The notes beneath the pieces are model-generated. The model had not been told where the DNA came from and did not search any database. It was given only the letters and a program-made list of their open reading frames with translations. Below, piece by piece: positions 9,026-18,299 of a stretch of DNA of 62,171 nucleotides. The DNA is from Planctomycetota bacterium. GTDB lineage: Bacteria; Planctomycetota; UBA1135; GCA-002686595. Numbering within the stretch: position 1 is the first letter of the stretch; each line of letters begins with the position of its first letter. Position numbers and translations under genes: made by a program. The stretch spans positions 1 to 62,171 of the forward strand of contig JAJDEV010000253.1 of the NCBI GenBank assembly GCA_029259605.1. The letters run 5' to 3'.

Positions 9026-10434
9026 GAACGCTGATGCTCGGCTGGGAGTTCCCACCTCGCCAGAGCGGCGGGTTGGGAACGGCGTGCGAGGGATTGGCGA
9101 CGGCGCTGGTCGGCATCGGCGTCGACGTCTTGTTCGTCGCGCCGGAGGCGGTGGAGATGCGGGGGGAGCGGGTGCTGGCGGCCGCTGCAGGGGCCCAAAA
9201 ATCTCCCATCCCTAGCCCCCACCCTCCCGGGGCACGGCTCCCAGACCGGTCGGGGGTGGCGTTGGTTCGCGAGATTCCCGCGTTTCTCCGCACCGCGCCG
9301 CTCGGTCGCGCGCCCGCGCCGCCGCCGGGCCACGCGCCGTCGCACATCGAGGACGCGCGCGCCGACGACGGGATGCGGCTCTTGCGCGTCGCGAGTCCGC
9401 TGCGCCCCTATCAAACGCGCGCCTCCTACGCGGCGACGGCGCAGCCGGTGCGCGCGACGCGACCCGCCGCGGGCGAGGCGCCGCTCCCCCACTCCACACC
9501 CACCGACTCCGCACCTGACCTCTACGGGTCGAACCTGCTCGCGGAGATCGAGCGCTACGCGGACCGCGTCGCCGACATCGCTCAACACGAGCGCTTCGAC
9601 GTCATCCACGCCCACGACTGGATGACCCTGCCCGCGGCGCTGCGCGTGCGCGAGCGCACCGGCGCGCCCCTCGTCTGGCACGTCCACTCGACGGAGTACG
9701 ACCGCCAGCCCGACGAGCACGACCCCGCGATCGCCGCGCTCGAGCAGCTCGGCCTCGACGCCGCGGATCGCGTCGTCGTGGTCAGCTCGTACACCGCCGA
9801 GACGCTCGCGCGGCACTACCGCGTCGATGCGTCGCGCATCCGGGTCGTGCACAACGCCGTCGATCGCAGCAAGTTCACGCCCGGCGCCACGCACACCGGC
9901 GCTCCGCCGCTCGTGCTCTTCCTCGGTCGGCTCACGGCGCAGAAGGACCCGCTCACGTTCGTGCGCGCGGCGCGGCTCGTCGTCGATGCGCTGCCGCACG
10001 TTCGCTTCGTCATCGGAGGCAGCGGCGACCTCTTGCCCGAGCTCGTCGCCGAGGTCGGGCGGCTCGCGCTCGACGAGCAGGTGCACTTCACCGGCTTCTT
10101 GGGCGGGAAAGACGTCCAGCGGATGTACGCGCTCGCCGACCTGTACGTCATGCCCTCGCGCTCCGAGCCGTTCGGGATCGCCGCGCTCGAAGCCATGTGC
10201 GCCGACGTTCCCGTCATCATCTCGGACGCAACCGGCGTCTCGGAGGTCCTGACGAACGCGCTCACGTTCGAGCGCGGCTCCGAGACCGCGCTGGCGGACC
10301 GCATCCTGTCGGTCCTGAAGCATCCGGCGCTCAGCCAGTCGCTGATCGAGCAAGGGAGGCGAGAAGTTCGTAGTCTGCGCTGGGAGGTTCGCGCGCGATC
10401 CCTCCTGCGGATCTACAAGGAACTCGTGGCGTGA
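9022..10434 (+). CDS. GT4 glycosyltransferase, glycogen/alpha-glucan synthase-like
   Basis: The 470-residue protein starts MLGWEFPPRQSGGLGTA, with the GGLG loop of GT-B synthases. HAHDWMTLPA lies at about residue 196, and FLGRLTAQKDP opens the C-terminal Rossmann fold. The retaining GT4 E-x7-E motif (EPFGIAALE) is at about residues 381-390. Position inside a glycogen block and similarity to short GT4 glucan synthases suggest transfer of glucose from a nucleotide sugar to glucan or maltose-1-phosphate, but the donor is not proven. The N-domain has an unusual Pro/Ala-rich loop of roughly 100 residues (about 58-165). Its DNA at 9205-9228 is a C-tract cluster, G-quadruplex-like on the minus strand. 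The start overlaps the previous stop (ATGA) and the stop overlaps the next GTG start. Confidence 0.87.
   Translation: MRTLMLGWEFPPRQSGGLGTACEGLATALVGIGVDVLFVAPEAVEMRGERVLAAAAGAQKSPIPSPHPPGARLPDRSGVALVREIPAFLRTAPLGRAPAPPPGHAPSHIEDARADDGMRLLRVASPLRPYQTRASYAATAQPVRATRPAAGEAPLPHSTPTDSAPDLYGSNLLAEIERYADRVADIAQHERFDVIHAHDWMTLPAALRVRERTGAPLVWHVHSTEYDRQPDEHDPAIAALEQLGLDAADRVVVVSSYTAETLARHYRVDASRIRVVHNAVDRSKFTPGATHTGAPPLVLFLGRLTAQKDPLTFVRAARLVVDALPHVRFVIGGSGDLLPELVAEVGRLALDEQVHFTGFLGGKDVQRMYALADLYVMPSRSEPFGIAALEAMCADVPVIISDATGVSEVLTNALTFERGSETALADRILSVLKHPALSQSLIEQGRREVRSLRWEVRARSLLRIYKELVA
9205..9228 (-). other. G-quadruplex-like tract inside the GT4 gene
   Basis: Five runs of C (3, 3, 5, 3 and 3 bases) separated by 1-3 bases lie on the plus strand at 9205-9207, 9210-9212, 9216-9220, 9222-9224 and 9226-9228. 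The minus (non-coding) strand therefore fits the G3+N1-7 quadruplex pattern. It falls in the region encoding a low-complexity loop and looks unlike surrounding coding DNA. Confidence 0.5.
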
Positions 10435-11759
10435 CCGACGTCGTCTTCTACTTCCAGGTGCACCAACCGCATCGACTGCGCAAGTTCACGCAGCTCGACA
10501 TCGGTCAGGATGCCGGCGAGAGCGCCGACGCCCACTACTTCGACGAGTACCTCAACAAGCTGGTGCTCGAGCGCGTCGCCGAGCGCTGCTACCTCCCGAT
10601 GAATCGCGTGCTGCTCGACGCGATCCGCGCCACGGACGGCCGCTTCCGCTGCTCGTTCGCGATCACGGGCACGGTGCTCGATCAGCTCGAGGCCTGGGCG
10701 CCCGACGCGCTGCAGAGCTTCGTCGACCTCGTCGACACCGGGCACGTCGAGGTGATCTGCGAGACGAGCTGTCACTCGCTCGCCTTCGAGCGCGGTGGCG
10801 ACGAGTTCGAGCAGCAAGTGCGGTCGCACCGCGCGCGGCTCGAACACGTCTTCGGCACGCGCCCGGTCACGTTCCGGAACACCGAGCTGATCTTCGACGA
10901 CGCGCTCGCGCGGCGCGTCGAGGCGCTCGGCTTCGAGGCGTTGCTCGGCGAGGGCGCCGACCAGCTCCTCCAGGGAAAGAGCCCGCGGCGCGTCTATCGC
11001 CCGAGCGGTTGCCAGAATCTGAAGCTCCTGCTGCGCGACTATCTCTTCTCGGACGACATCGCGTTCCGCTTCAGCAACCGGGACTGGCCGCAGTTTCCGT
11101 TGATGGCCGACACGTTCGCCGACTGGCTGCACAAGGCGACGGCGGACGACGAGTTCATCGGCCTGTACATGGACTACGAGACGTTCGGCGAGCACCAGGC
11201 CGCGGGCACCGGAATCCTCGAGTTCATGCAGCACGTGCCCGAGTTCGTGCTCGCCCACGACAACCTCGCCTTCGCGACGCCGGCCGAGGTCGCGCGCGCG
11301 CACGACGCGCCGCCCGAGCTCTCGGCCCCGCGCCCGATCTCCTGGGCCGACGCCGAGCGCGACCTGTCCGCCTGGCTCGCGAACCCGATGCAGCAGGCGG
11401 CCCACGAGGCGCTCTATGCGCTCCTGCCCGACATCCGGCGCGCCGCCGGGCTCGGAAGCCCCGAGTTGCTCGAAACTTGGCGTCGGCTGACAACCTCGGA
11501 CCATGTCTACTACATGGCGACGAAGCATCAGTCCGATGGAGACGTGCACGAGTACTTCTCGCCGTACGACTCGCCCTACGACGCGTTCATGATCTTCATG
11601 AACGTGCTCGACGACCTGCGCGGTCGCGTCGACCGCGCGCTCGCGCCGGCGACGCCCCCCGAACCGAACGACCCGATCGCGCCACCTGCGCGCTCGGGCA
11701 AGAACGACAAGAAACGCGCGAAGCGCGACGGCCGCGCGGCCGCTAGCAAGAAGAAATAG
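10431..11759 (+). CDS. GH57 glycoside hydrolase (alpha-amylase / 4-alpha-glucanotransferase-like)
   Basis: A 442-residue GH57 enzyme acting on alpha-1,4-glucans. The diagnostic N-terminal motif YFQVHQPHRL is at residues 8-17. The region around FRNTELIFDD (about 147-156) carries the likely catalytic nucleophile Glu, and GLYMDYETFGEHQ (about 242-254) carries the likely acid/base Asp, as in archaeal GH57 alpha-amylase-type proteins. The last 40 residues are a basic Lys/Arg/Ala tail. It starts with GTG overlapping the preceding stop (GTGA), so it belongs to the same transcription unit as the debranching and GT4 genes. Whether it hydrolyses or transfers maltodextrins cannot be told from sequence; a role in trimming or remodelling glycogen is inferred. 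Confidence 0.9.
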   Translation: MTDVVFYFQVHQPHRLRKFTQLDIGQDAGESADAHYFDEYLNKLVLERVAERCYLPMNRVLLDAIRATDGRFRCSFAITGTVLDQLEAWAPDALQSFVDLVDTGHVEVICETSCHSLAFERGGDEFEQQVRSHRARLEHVFGTRPVTFRNTELIFDDALARRVEALGFEALLGEGADQLLQGKSPRRVYRPSGCQNLKLLLRDYLFSDDIAFRFSNRDWPQFPLMADTFADWLHKATADDEFIGLYMDYETFGEHQAAGTGILEFMQHVPEFVLAHDNLAFATPAEVARAHDAPPELSAPRPISWADAERDLSAWLANPMQQAAHEALYALLPDIRRAAGLGSPELLETWRRLTTSDHVYYMATKHQSDGDVHEYFSPYDSPYDAFMIFMNVLDDLRGRVDRALAPATPPEPNDPIAPPARSGKNDKKRAKRDGRAAASKKK

Positions 11760-11773
11760 GAGTCACCCGAGTC

Positions 11774-14700
11774 TTGGCCAACCCGTTCACCCTCTTCGAA
11801 GTCAGCTGGGAAGTCTGCAACAAGGTCGGTGGCATCCACACCGTCCTGTCGAGCAAGGCCGCGACGCTCGTCGACCGCATGGGCGACGACTACATCGCCG
11901 TCGGACCGTGGCTCCTCACGGACGACGAGACGAATTCGCCGTTCATCGAGGACCCCGCGTTCGCGCCGTTCGCGGAGTCGTGCCGCCAGATGGGCATCCC
12001 CGTCCGCGTCGGACACTGGGACATCCCCGCGCGTCCGCGCGCGATCCTGGTCGAGTTCTCGAGCCTCTACGACTCGAAGGACGACGTGCTCGCCGAGCTG
12101 TGGGAGGAGTTCCAGGTCGACTCGCTGTCGGGCACGTGGGACTACATCGAGCCCGTGCTGTTCGGCTACGCGGTCGGCAAGGTGATCGAGAAGTGGTGGC
12201 AGGAGTTCCTCGCGCCGCAGCATCGGCGCGCCGTCGCCCACGCGCACGAGTGGATGACCGCGGCGTCGCTGCTCTATCTGAAGAAGCGCACGCCTGCGAT
12301 CGGAACGGTGTTCACGACGCACGCGACCATGCTCGGACGCGCGCTGTCCTCGACGGGCGTGTCCCCCGACGACGGGCTGGGCGGTCAAGTCGTCGCGGAC
12401 CTTGCCGAAGAGCACGGCGTAAAGGCCAAGCACTCGCTCGAGGGCATCGCCGCGCGCCAGGCCGACGCCTTCACGACCGTCAGCGAGATCACGGCCAAGG
12501 AGGCCGAGCTGCTGCACGAGCGCGCGCCGGATCCGGTCACGCCGAACGGCATCGACCTCGAGGTGATCGACGCGATCGCGAGCGACGCGACGCGCGCCGA
12601 GGCGCGCACCGCGCTGCAGCAAATGGCGTCGCGCTTCTTCGGCGAGGACATCAGCGACGCAGCGTTCGTGGCGACGTCCGGTCGCTACGAGTTCCACAAC
12701 AAGGGCTTCGACGTGCTGCTCGACGCGCTCGCGAAGGTCAACCAATCGTCGGGGCGGCGGATCGTGCTGTTCGCGCTCGCGCCCGCCGGCAACACGGGCG
12801 TGCGCTCGGAGGTGCTCGAGCGCAAGGGCAAGGACCAGGGCGAGCTCGACGGCGCGATCGGTATCTCGACCCACAACCTCTACGACGAGGACAACGATCC
12901 GATCCACGTGCACTGCGCGCGTCTCGGGCTCGACAACTCGCCGGACACGCGCGTCAAGGTCATCCAGATCCCGATCTATCTGTCGCCGGACGACGGCTTC
13001 CTCGGGATGACGTACGAGGCGATCCTGCGCGCGATGGATCTGTCGTGCTTCCCCTCGTACTACGAGCCGTGGGGTTACACACCGCAGGAGAGCCTCGCGC
13101 TCGGCGTGCCGACGATCACCACGGACTACGCGGGCTTCGGACGCTGGGCGGCGACGCACGGCTTCGGCACGGCGGACGGCATCACGGTGCTGTCGCGCGT
13201 GCACGTCACGCACGACGAGGTGCGCGACCGGCTCGCCGACGAGATCGAGAGCTTCCTCACGCGCGAGCAAAGCGCGCAGGAGCTGTTCGCCGCGTGCCGC
13301 AAGACCGCGTCGGCGACGCACTGGTCAGGCTTCATCGCGAACTACGACCAGGCGTACGCGCACGCGCTGGACTGCGTGCAGGACCGGCTCGAGCGCGGCG
13401 TACCGCAGCTGCGCCGACCGAAGCGCACGCTCGACGTCCAGCCCGCGCCCGAAGGCCAGCAGCCGCGGCTGTTCTCCTTCGACGTCGCCGCGACGCTGCC
13501 GACGAAGCTCGGCGCGCTCTCGCGCCTGGCGCGCAACTTCTGGTGGAGCTGGGATCCCGAGGGCGCGAGCCTGTTCGAGGAGATGTCGCCCCTCGCGTGG
13601 CGCGCGACGAACCACGACCCGATCGCGTTCCTGCGTCGCGTGTACCCGGAGGATGTCGAGCGCTGCGAGCAGGACACGAAGTACGTCGCGAAGCTCGAGC
13701 GTGTGATGGCGCGCTTCGACGCGTACCTCGCGGAGCCGTCGCACGAAGGGCGATGGCGCACTTCGCTCGCCCTCGACGCGCCGACGACCGACCATCCGGT
13801 CGCGTACTTCTGCGCCGAGTTCGGCATCCACGAGTCGCTCAAGATCTACAGCGGCGGACTCGGCGTGCTCGCCGGCGATCATATCAAGTCCGCGAGCGAC
13901 TTGAACCTGCCGTTCCTCGGCATCGGGCTGTTCTATCGCATGGGCTACATGGGCCAGCGCCTGAGCCCGAACGCCGAGCAGATCGAGGTCGACATCGTGA
14001 ACGACCCGCGCTCGCTGCCGATGACGCCGGTGCTCGGGAGCGACGGCGCGCCGCTCGAGTTGTCGCTCAGCCTGCCCGGTCGCGACGTCTTCGTGCGCGC
14101 GTGGAAGCTCGAGATTGGACGCGCGCCGCTCTACCTGCTCGACACGGACACGCCGTCGAACCGGAAGGAGGATCGCGACATCACGCGCAACCTGTACGGC
14201 GGCGACTCGGAGACGCGCTTGCAGCAGGAGCTCGTGCTCGGGCGCGGAGGCGTGCGGCTGCTGCGCGCGCTCGGCATCGAGCCGTCCGTGTTCCACATGA
14301 ACGAGGGGCACGCCGCGTTCCTCACGCTCGAGCGCGTGCGCCAGCTGACGCACGGCGAGGGCCTGACCTTCGAAGAGGCGCGCGAGTTCGTGAAGGCGAC
14401 CACGCTCTTCACCACGCACACACCCGTGCCCGCCGGGCACGACCGCTTCGGCGAGGACCTGATGCGGCGCTACTTCTCCGACGCGCCCGAGCGCTTCGGC
14501 ATTCCGTGGGAGCGTTTCTGGTCGCTGGGCCAGGTCGAGGGCGACCGCGAGACGTTCAACATGACCTACCTCGCGATGCGCTTCTCGTCGTTCCACAACG
14601 GCGTCAGCAAGTTACACGGCGTGGCGTCGCGCGAGCTGCTGCGCGGGTTCTGGCCGCACCGCTTGGTCAGCGAGATTCCGGTCACGACCGTGACGAACGG

Positions 14701-15988
14701 CATCCACCTGCCGACGTGGGTCGCGCCCGAGGTGTCCGCGGCGATCGGCACGAAGGATCGCACCGTGCGCCCCGAGGACTTCGACAAGGCCCTGACGCGC
14801 GAGGAGATGCGCGCCTGGTGGGGCGTCAAGCAAGAGCTCAAGCGGCGCCTGTTCGACGAAATCCGCGATCGCATGCGGCGCTCGTTCCTGGACCGTGGCG
14901 ACAGCCCGATCCTGCTCGGACGCACGCTCGAAGGGCTCGACGAGAACGCGCTCGTCATCGGCTTCGCGCGGCGCTTCGCGCCGTACAAGCGCGCCGACCT
15001 TATGTTCCAGGATCCCGAGCGCCTGCTGTCCATCCTCGAGAACGCGGAGCGCCCGCTGCGCGTCCTCGTCGCGGGCAAGGCGCATCCGCGCGACCAGCAC
15101 GGCAAGGACATCCTGCGCAGCATCGCGGAGCGCACGCGGCAGGACCGCTACGTGGGCAAGGTGTTGTTCCTCGAGGACTACGACATCGAGCTCGCGCGCG
15201 CGCTGATGGGCGGCGTCGACGTGTGGCTCAACAACCCGACGCGCATGCTCGAGGCCAGCGGAACGTCCGGCATGAAGGCGGCGGCGAACGGCGCGTTGAA
15301 CCTCTCGATCGGCGACGGCTGGTGGCCCGAGGCGTTCGACGGGATGAACGGTTGGCTGATCGACGAAGCGCGCTCGTACGACGATCAGGAGCTGCAGAAC
15401 CAGCTCGACTCGAGCGTGCTCTATCGCCTGCTCGAGGAAGAGGTGCTGCCCGCGTTCTTCGAGCGCGATGCGGGGGGCTTCCCCGAGGCGTGGCTCGAGC
15501 GCGCCGGCCGCACGCTCGCCACGGTCCCGGTCGAGTTCAACACGGATCGCATGGTGCTCGAGTACACGCGCGAGGCGTACGGCAAGCTCGCCGCGAGCCA
15601 CACCGACCTGTCGCAGGACAAGAAGTGGAAGCTGAAGTCGATCGTGCAGGAGCGCGCGCGCCTTCGCCGCGGTTTCGAGGGCATCTCGATCGCCTCGGCA
15701 ACGACGAGCGACCTGGCGGAGCTCAACGTCGGCGACACGGTCGAGGTGCGCGTCGAGGTCGACCTCGGCGTTCTGAGCCCGGACGACGTCGTCGTCGAGC
15801 TCGTGCTCGGCCACGCGCGCGGAGACGACGACGTCGGACGCCCGACCGCGATCGTCCTACCCTTCGTCCAAACGCTCGACACCACACGCCACGCCTTCGA
15901 AGGCAGCCACGAGATCGCGCGCTCCGGCGCCTTCAGCTACGGCGTGCGCGTCCGCGCCCGCGAAGCCGACCTCGTCCTCTGGGCGTGA
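11774..15988 (+). CDS. fused glycogen synthase (GT3-like) and alpha-glucan phosphorylase (GT35)
   Basis: One 1404-residue polypeptide with two complete enzymes. Residues 1 to about 555 resemble eukaryotic-type GT3 glycogen synthase: FEVSWEVCNKVGGI at the N terminus, PNGID near 257, and FPSYYEPWGYTPQESLALGVP near 425. After a linker at about 555-570, residues 575-1404 are an alpha-glucan phosphorylase. They include ARNFWWSWDPE, YFCAEFGIHESLKIYSGGLGVLAGDH, and SGTSGMKAAANG with the PLP-binding Lys at about residue 1168. One half elongates glucan and the other degrades it with phosphate, so joining them is noteworthy. The start is TTG with AGGAG about 11 bases upstream, and the gene follows the GH57 gene closely. 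Each domain call is secure; the fusion's kinetics and direction are not known. Confidence 0.93.
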   Translation: MANPFTLFEVSWEVCNKVGGIHTVLSSKAATLVDRMGDDYIAVGPWLLTDDETNSPFIEDPAFAPFAESCRQMGIPVRVGHWDIPARPRAILVEFSSLYDSKDDVLAELWEEFQVDSLSGTWDYIEPVLFGYAVGKVIEKWWQEFLAPQHRRAVAHAHEWMTAASLLYLKKRTPAIGTVFTTHATMLGRALSSTGVSPDDGLGGQVVADLAEEHGVKAKHSLEGIAARQADAFTTVSEITAKEAELLHERAPDPVTPNGIDLEVIDAIASDATRAEARTALQQMASRFFGEDISDAAFVATSGRYEFHNKGFDVLLDALAKVNQSSGRRIVLFALAPAGNTGVRSEVLERKGKDQGELDGAIGISTHNLYDEDNDPIHVHCARLGLDNSPDTRVKVIQIPIYLSPDDGFLGMTYEAILRAMDLSCFPSYYEPWGYTPQESLALGVPTITTDYAGFGRWAATHGFGTADGITVLSRVHVTHDEVRDRLADEIESFLTREQSAQELFAACRKTASATHWSGFIANYDQAYAHALDCVQDRLERGVPQLRRPKRTLDVQPAPEGQQPRLFSFDVAATLPTKLGALSRLARNFWWSWDPEGASLFEEMSPLAWRATNHDPIAFLRRVYPEDVERCEQDTKYVAKLERVMARFDAYLAEPSHEGRWRTSLALDAPTTDHPVAYFCAEFGIHESLKIYSGGLGVLAGDHIKSASDLNLPFLGIGLFYRMGYMGQRLSPNAEQIEVDIVNDPRSLPMTPVLGSDGAPLELSLSLPGRDVFVRAWKLEIGRAPLYLLDTDTPSNRKEDRDITRNLYGGDSETRLQQELVLGRGGVRLLRALGIEPSVFHMNEGHAAFLTLERVRQLTHGEGLTFEEAREFVKATTLFTTHTPVPAGHDRFGEDLMRRYFSDAPERFGIPWERFWSLGQVEGDRETFNMTYLAMRFSSFHNGVSKLHGVASRELLRGFWPHRLVSEIPVTTVTNGIHLPTWVAPEVSAAIGTKDRTVRPEDFDKALTREEMRAWWGVKQELKRRLFDEIRDRMRRSFLDRGDSPILLGRTLEGLDENALVIGFARRFAPYKRADLMFQDPERLLSILENAERPLRVLVAGKAHPRDQHGKDILRSIAERTRQDRYVGKVLFLEDYDIELARALMGGVDVWLNNPTRMLEASGTSGMKAAANGALNLSIGDGWWPEAFDGMNGWLIDEARSYDDQELQNQLDSSVLYRLLEEEVLPAFFERDAGGFPEAWLERAGRTLATVPVEFNTDRMVLEYTREAYGKLAASHTDLSQDKKWKLKSIVQERARLRRGFEGISIASATTSDLAELNVGDTVEVRVEVDLGVLSPDDVVVELVLGHARGDDDVGRPTAIVLPFVQTLDTTRHAFEGSHEIARSGAFSYGVRVRAREADLVLWA

Positions 15989-16007
15989 GGCGAATCGCCC
16001 CCCGGCG

Positions 16008-17470
16008 TCACTTCACCTCGATCGCCCCACGCGCGACCATCTCGCGCACGCGCGGAACGACGAGGTCGACGGCTCCGTCGCGGTTGGCGAGCAGGACGAA
16101 GACGAGGCGCTGCTCGGGGAACACCTCGAACGCGGCGTTGATGCCCGTGTACCCGCCGGTGTGCCCGAAGCTCTGGCACCCCTCCGTGAGCGTCTCGATC
16201 AGGCCGTAGCCGTAGCGTTCTTCGGGCGCGTCGGCGGGAACGGCGTCGAGGAGCCCGCGCAGGAGGACTCCGGCGCCGTCGACGTCCTCGTCGAGCAGCG
16301 CGCGCGCGAAGCGGCCGAGGTCGTCGATCGTGGAGTAGCCTCCGCCGGCGGGTCCGCCGCTCGGAGCGTCGAACGCGGAGTGCGCGAGGAGGAGCCGCGC
16401 GTTGGAGCGCCGCTCGCCGTCCGAACCGATGGAGTAGCCCGTCGCGAGGTCGGGGACGACGCGGTCGAGGGACCCGTGACCGGTGGCGTTCATCGACAAC
16501 GGCTCGAAGACGCGCGCGCGCACCTCGTCGTAGTACGACCGCTCCGCGACGGCTTCGATCGCCGCACCGAGGACGAGGTAGCCGGAGTTGCTGTATCGAT
16601 AGGCGTGCGCCGCGGTCACGGGTTCGTCCCGAATGAGCTCGCAGAGGTCGGCCACGGTCGCGGCGTGTGAGAGATCCCCGGGCGCGATCGACTCGAGGTA
16701 GTTGCCCAGCCCCGCCGTGTGCTTCAGGAGCCGCCGCACCGTGGCTCCGCCCCACGTCGAGTCTTCGAAGTCCGGGGGTAGCGCGAGATGTTCGCGTCGA
16801 GCTCCATGCGCCCGTCTCGCACGAGCTGCGCGATGATCAGCGCGGTGAAGCACTTGTTGATCGAGCCGATCGAGTACCGCGTCTCCGGCTTGCAGGGAAC
16901 CGCGTGCGTCGCATTCGCGAGGCCGTACGCGGTGCGCAGGTGGACCGTGTCGTCCTCGAGCAAGAGCACGGAGCCGGAGAACTGTCCGTCGTCCGCGAGG
17001 TCGGACAGCCACGGGGCGAGAACGGACGCGATGTCCGCGGGGGACATCGCGGCGCGCATCCCGTCGGGGAGCGCGAACGCGCTCGCGCGACGGAGGCTCA
17101 GCGCGACGATGCCCGCGTCGGACAACCCGAGCTCCGCGACCACGTGCTCTTCGTGCGTGCCGCAGCGCAGCCAGACGTCCGCTCCCCCATCGGCCGTGGC
17201 GAAGACGGCGGCGACCTCCGAGCCGGCGTGACGCGTCCCGACGTCGCTCACGAATCGAACCAAGCCCGCAGCGCCGGCGCGCGCGACGAACTCGGCGTCG
17301 AAGCGCTCGATAAGGTCCTCGACATCCCCTTCCCCTCGAGAGAGAGCCGCGAGTTCGTGCGCGAAGCGCGAGGCGACGTCGTCCTGCGCGCGCGGCGCTT
17401 CCGCGCCTCGGAGCGAAGCGGACGCGACGATCCAGACAGGGAGGCACAGGAGAACGGTCCGTCGCGTCAT
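16008..17470 (-). pseudogene. serine beta-lactamase-family hydrolase, interrupted by one frameshift
   Basis: Two overlapping frames together make one protein. The N-terminal frame starts at ATG 17470 with a signal peptide. After about 130 residues of unassigned sequence it carries the class C/PBP active-site motif SINK (SxxK) in YSIGSINKCF. It then runs off frame after MELDANISRY. The second frame continues with FEDSTWGG..RRLLKHTAGL, the YSN motif (YSNSGY) and the terminal HTGGYTG box, and ends at 16008. The join is at a run of five G on the plus strand (16774-16778); one more base there restores a continuous protein. It is either a sequencing/assembly slip or a genuinely inactivated gene. 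An intact product would be a periplasmic serine hydrolase or esterase-type beta-lactamase relative. It is convergent with the synthase-phosphorylase gene. Confidence 0.8.
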
Positions 17471-17612
17471 GGTCTTGTTCAGGATGGTCCGGCCGACCCG
17501 CCAACGGCGCGTCGAACGACGTCCTCGCAGGCGAGCAGCGTTCATGTGGCGGCTACGCTAAGATCGAACACGGGTCACGAGTCTCGCGCCGCGACGCGTT
17601 ACGCTTGCTCGC

Positions 17613-18299
17613 ATGTGGACGCTCCTCATCGCCGCCGCGCCGCTCCTCTTCCCGCCGCAGGACTCACAGGCCACGTCGGTCGAGCAGCCCGACGTCGAGG
17701 CGCAAGCCTCCGAAGTCCCCAGCTGACCGATGTGACCCGGCGAGGGTATGCCGGTCCGTGGGACCGGCTCGGATGCGGATGGTGCGAAGTGGGTCGCTTC
17801 CGTGCGGCTCATCCCGAACATCGACGCGGACCGTGCCAAGGCGCGCGCGACGCTGATGTACCGGGTGACCCCGCGCCTCCAGGTGGGTGTCGAGATCAAC
17901 CCGCGCGCCGACGAGATCGGTCCGCTCGCCAACTGGATCGCCGTCACGGAGTCGGGGAATCGGCCGGCGCTGATCCTGGGGACGAGCTCGGACCGCATCG
18001 GCACGGACGACGGCCAGGTCTACTACGGAACGCTCAGCAAGAACCTCGAGCCGTGGCTCGGGATCAACGTGTCGCCGTATGCCGGCGCGGGTTGGAGCGA
18101 CCGCACGAACCGTTGGCAGGAGCTCTTCGGCGTGAACTACCGGGTCCTCGACGGGCGCTTCGCCATCAATCACATCTGGGACGGCGTGAACCTGCACCAC
18201 ACGGCGACGACGCGCGTGCGAGGCGTTTCCGTGGGGCTGATCGTCGCCGAGCAGGACAGCCATTACTCGGTGGGCGTCATGCTCGGCACCGAGTTCTAA
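17613..18299 (+). pseudogene. outer-membrane beta-barrel-like protein, reading frame interrupted near its N terminus
   Basis: ATG 17613 opens a 37-codon frame that is a good signal peptide (WTLLIAAAPLLFPP) followed by an acidic linker, then TGA at 17724 and a second in-frame TGA at 17733. The same frame resumes as an open stretch from ATG 17748 to 18299. It encodes a probable beta-barrel with alternating strands (RATLMYRVTPRLQVGVEINP, GRFAINHIWDG, HYSVGVMLGTEF) and the C-terminal aromatic typical of outer-membrane proteins. Between the two parts another frame reads QLTDVTRRGYAGPWDRLG, which joins them sensibly if one base is added at the CCCC near 17720 and one removed near 17772. Hence I read one gene with two compensating frame changes. 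If it is intact as written, only 17748-18299 (183 residues, no signal peptide) would be made. Confidence 0.6.

Noticed and set aside
9022..10434. Classical GlgA (GT5) for the GT4 gene
   Set aside because: Length (470) and the E-x7-E motif with the GT4-type loop fit short GT4 synthases better; the KTGGL motif of GlgA is not present.
11576..13321. Long minus-strand frame opposite the synthase-phosphorylase gene
   Set aside because: Composition is that of an antisense shadow and no domain can be read; the plus-strand product is certain.
17724..17735. Selenocysteine or recoded TGA in the outer-membrane protein
   Set aside because: Two TGA codons lie within 12 bases, no SECIS-like hairpin is evident, and compensating indels explain the region better.
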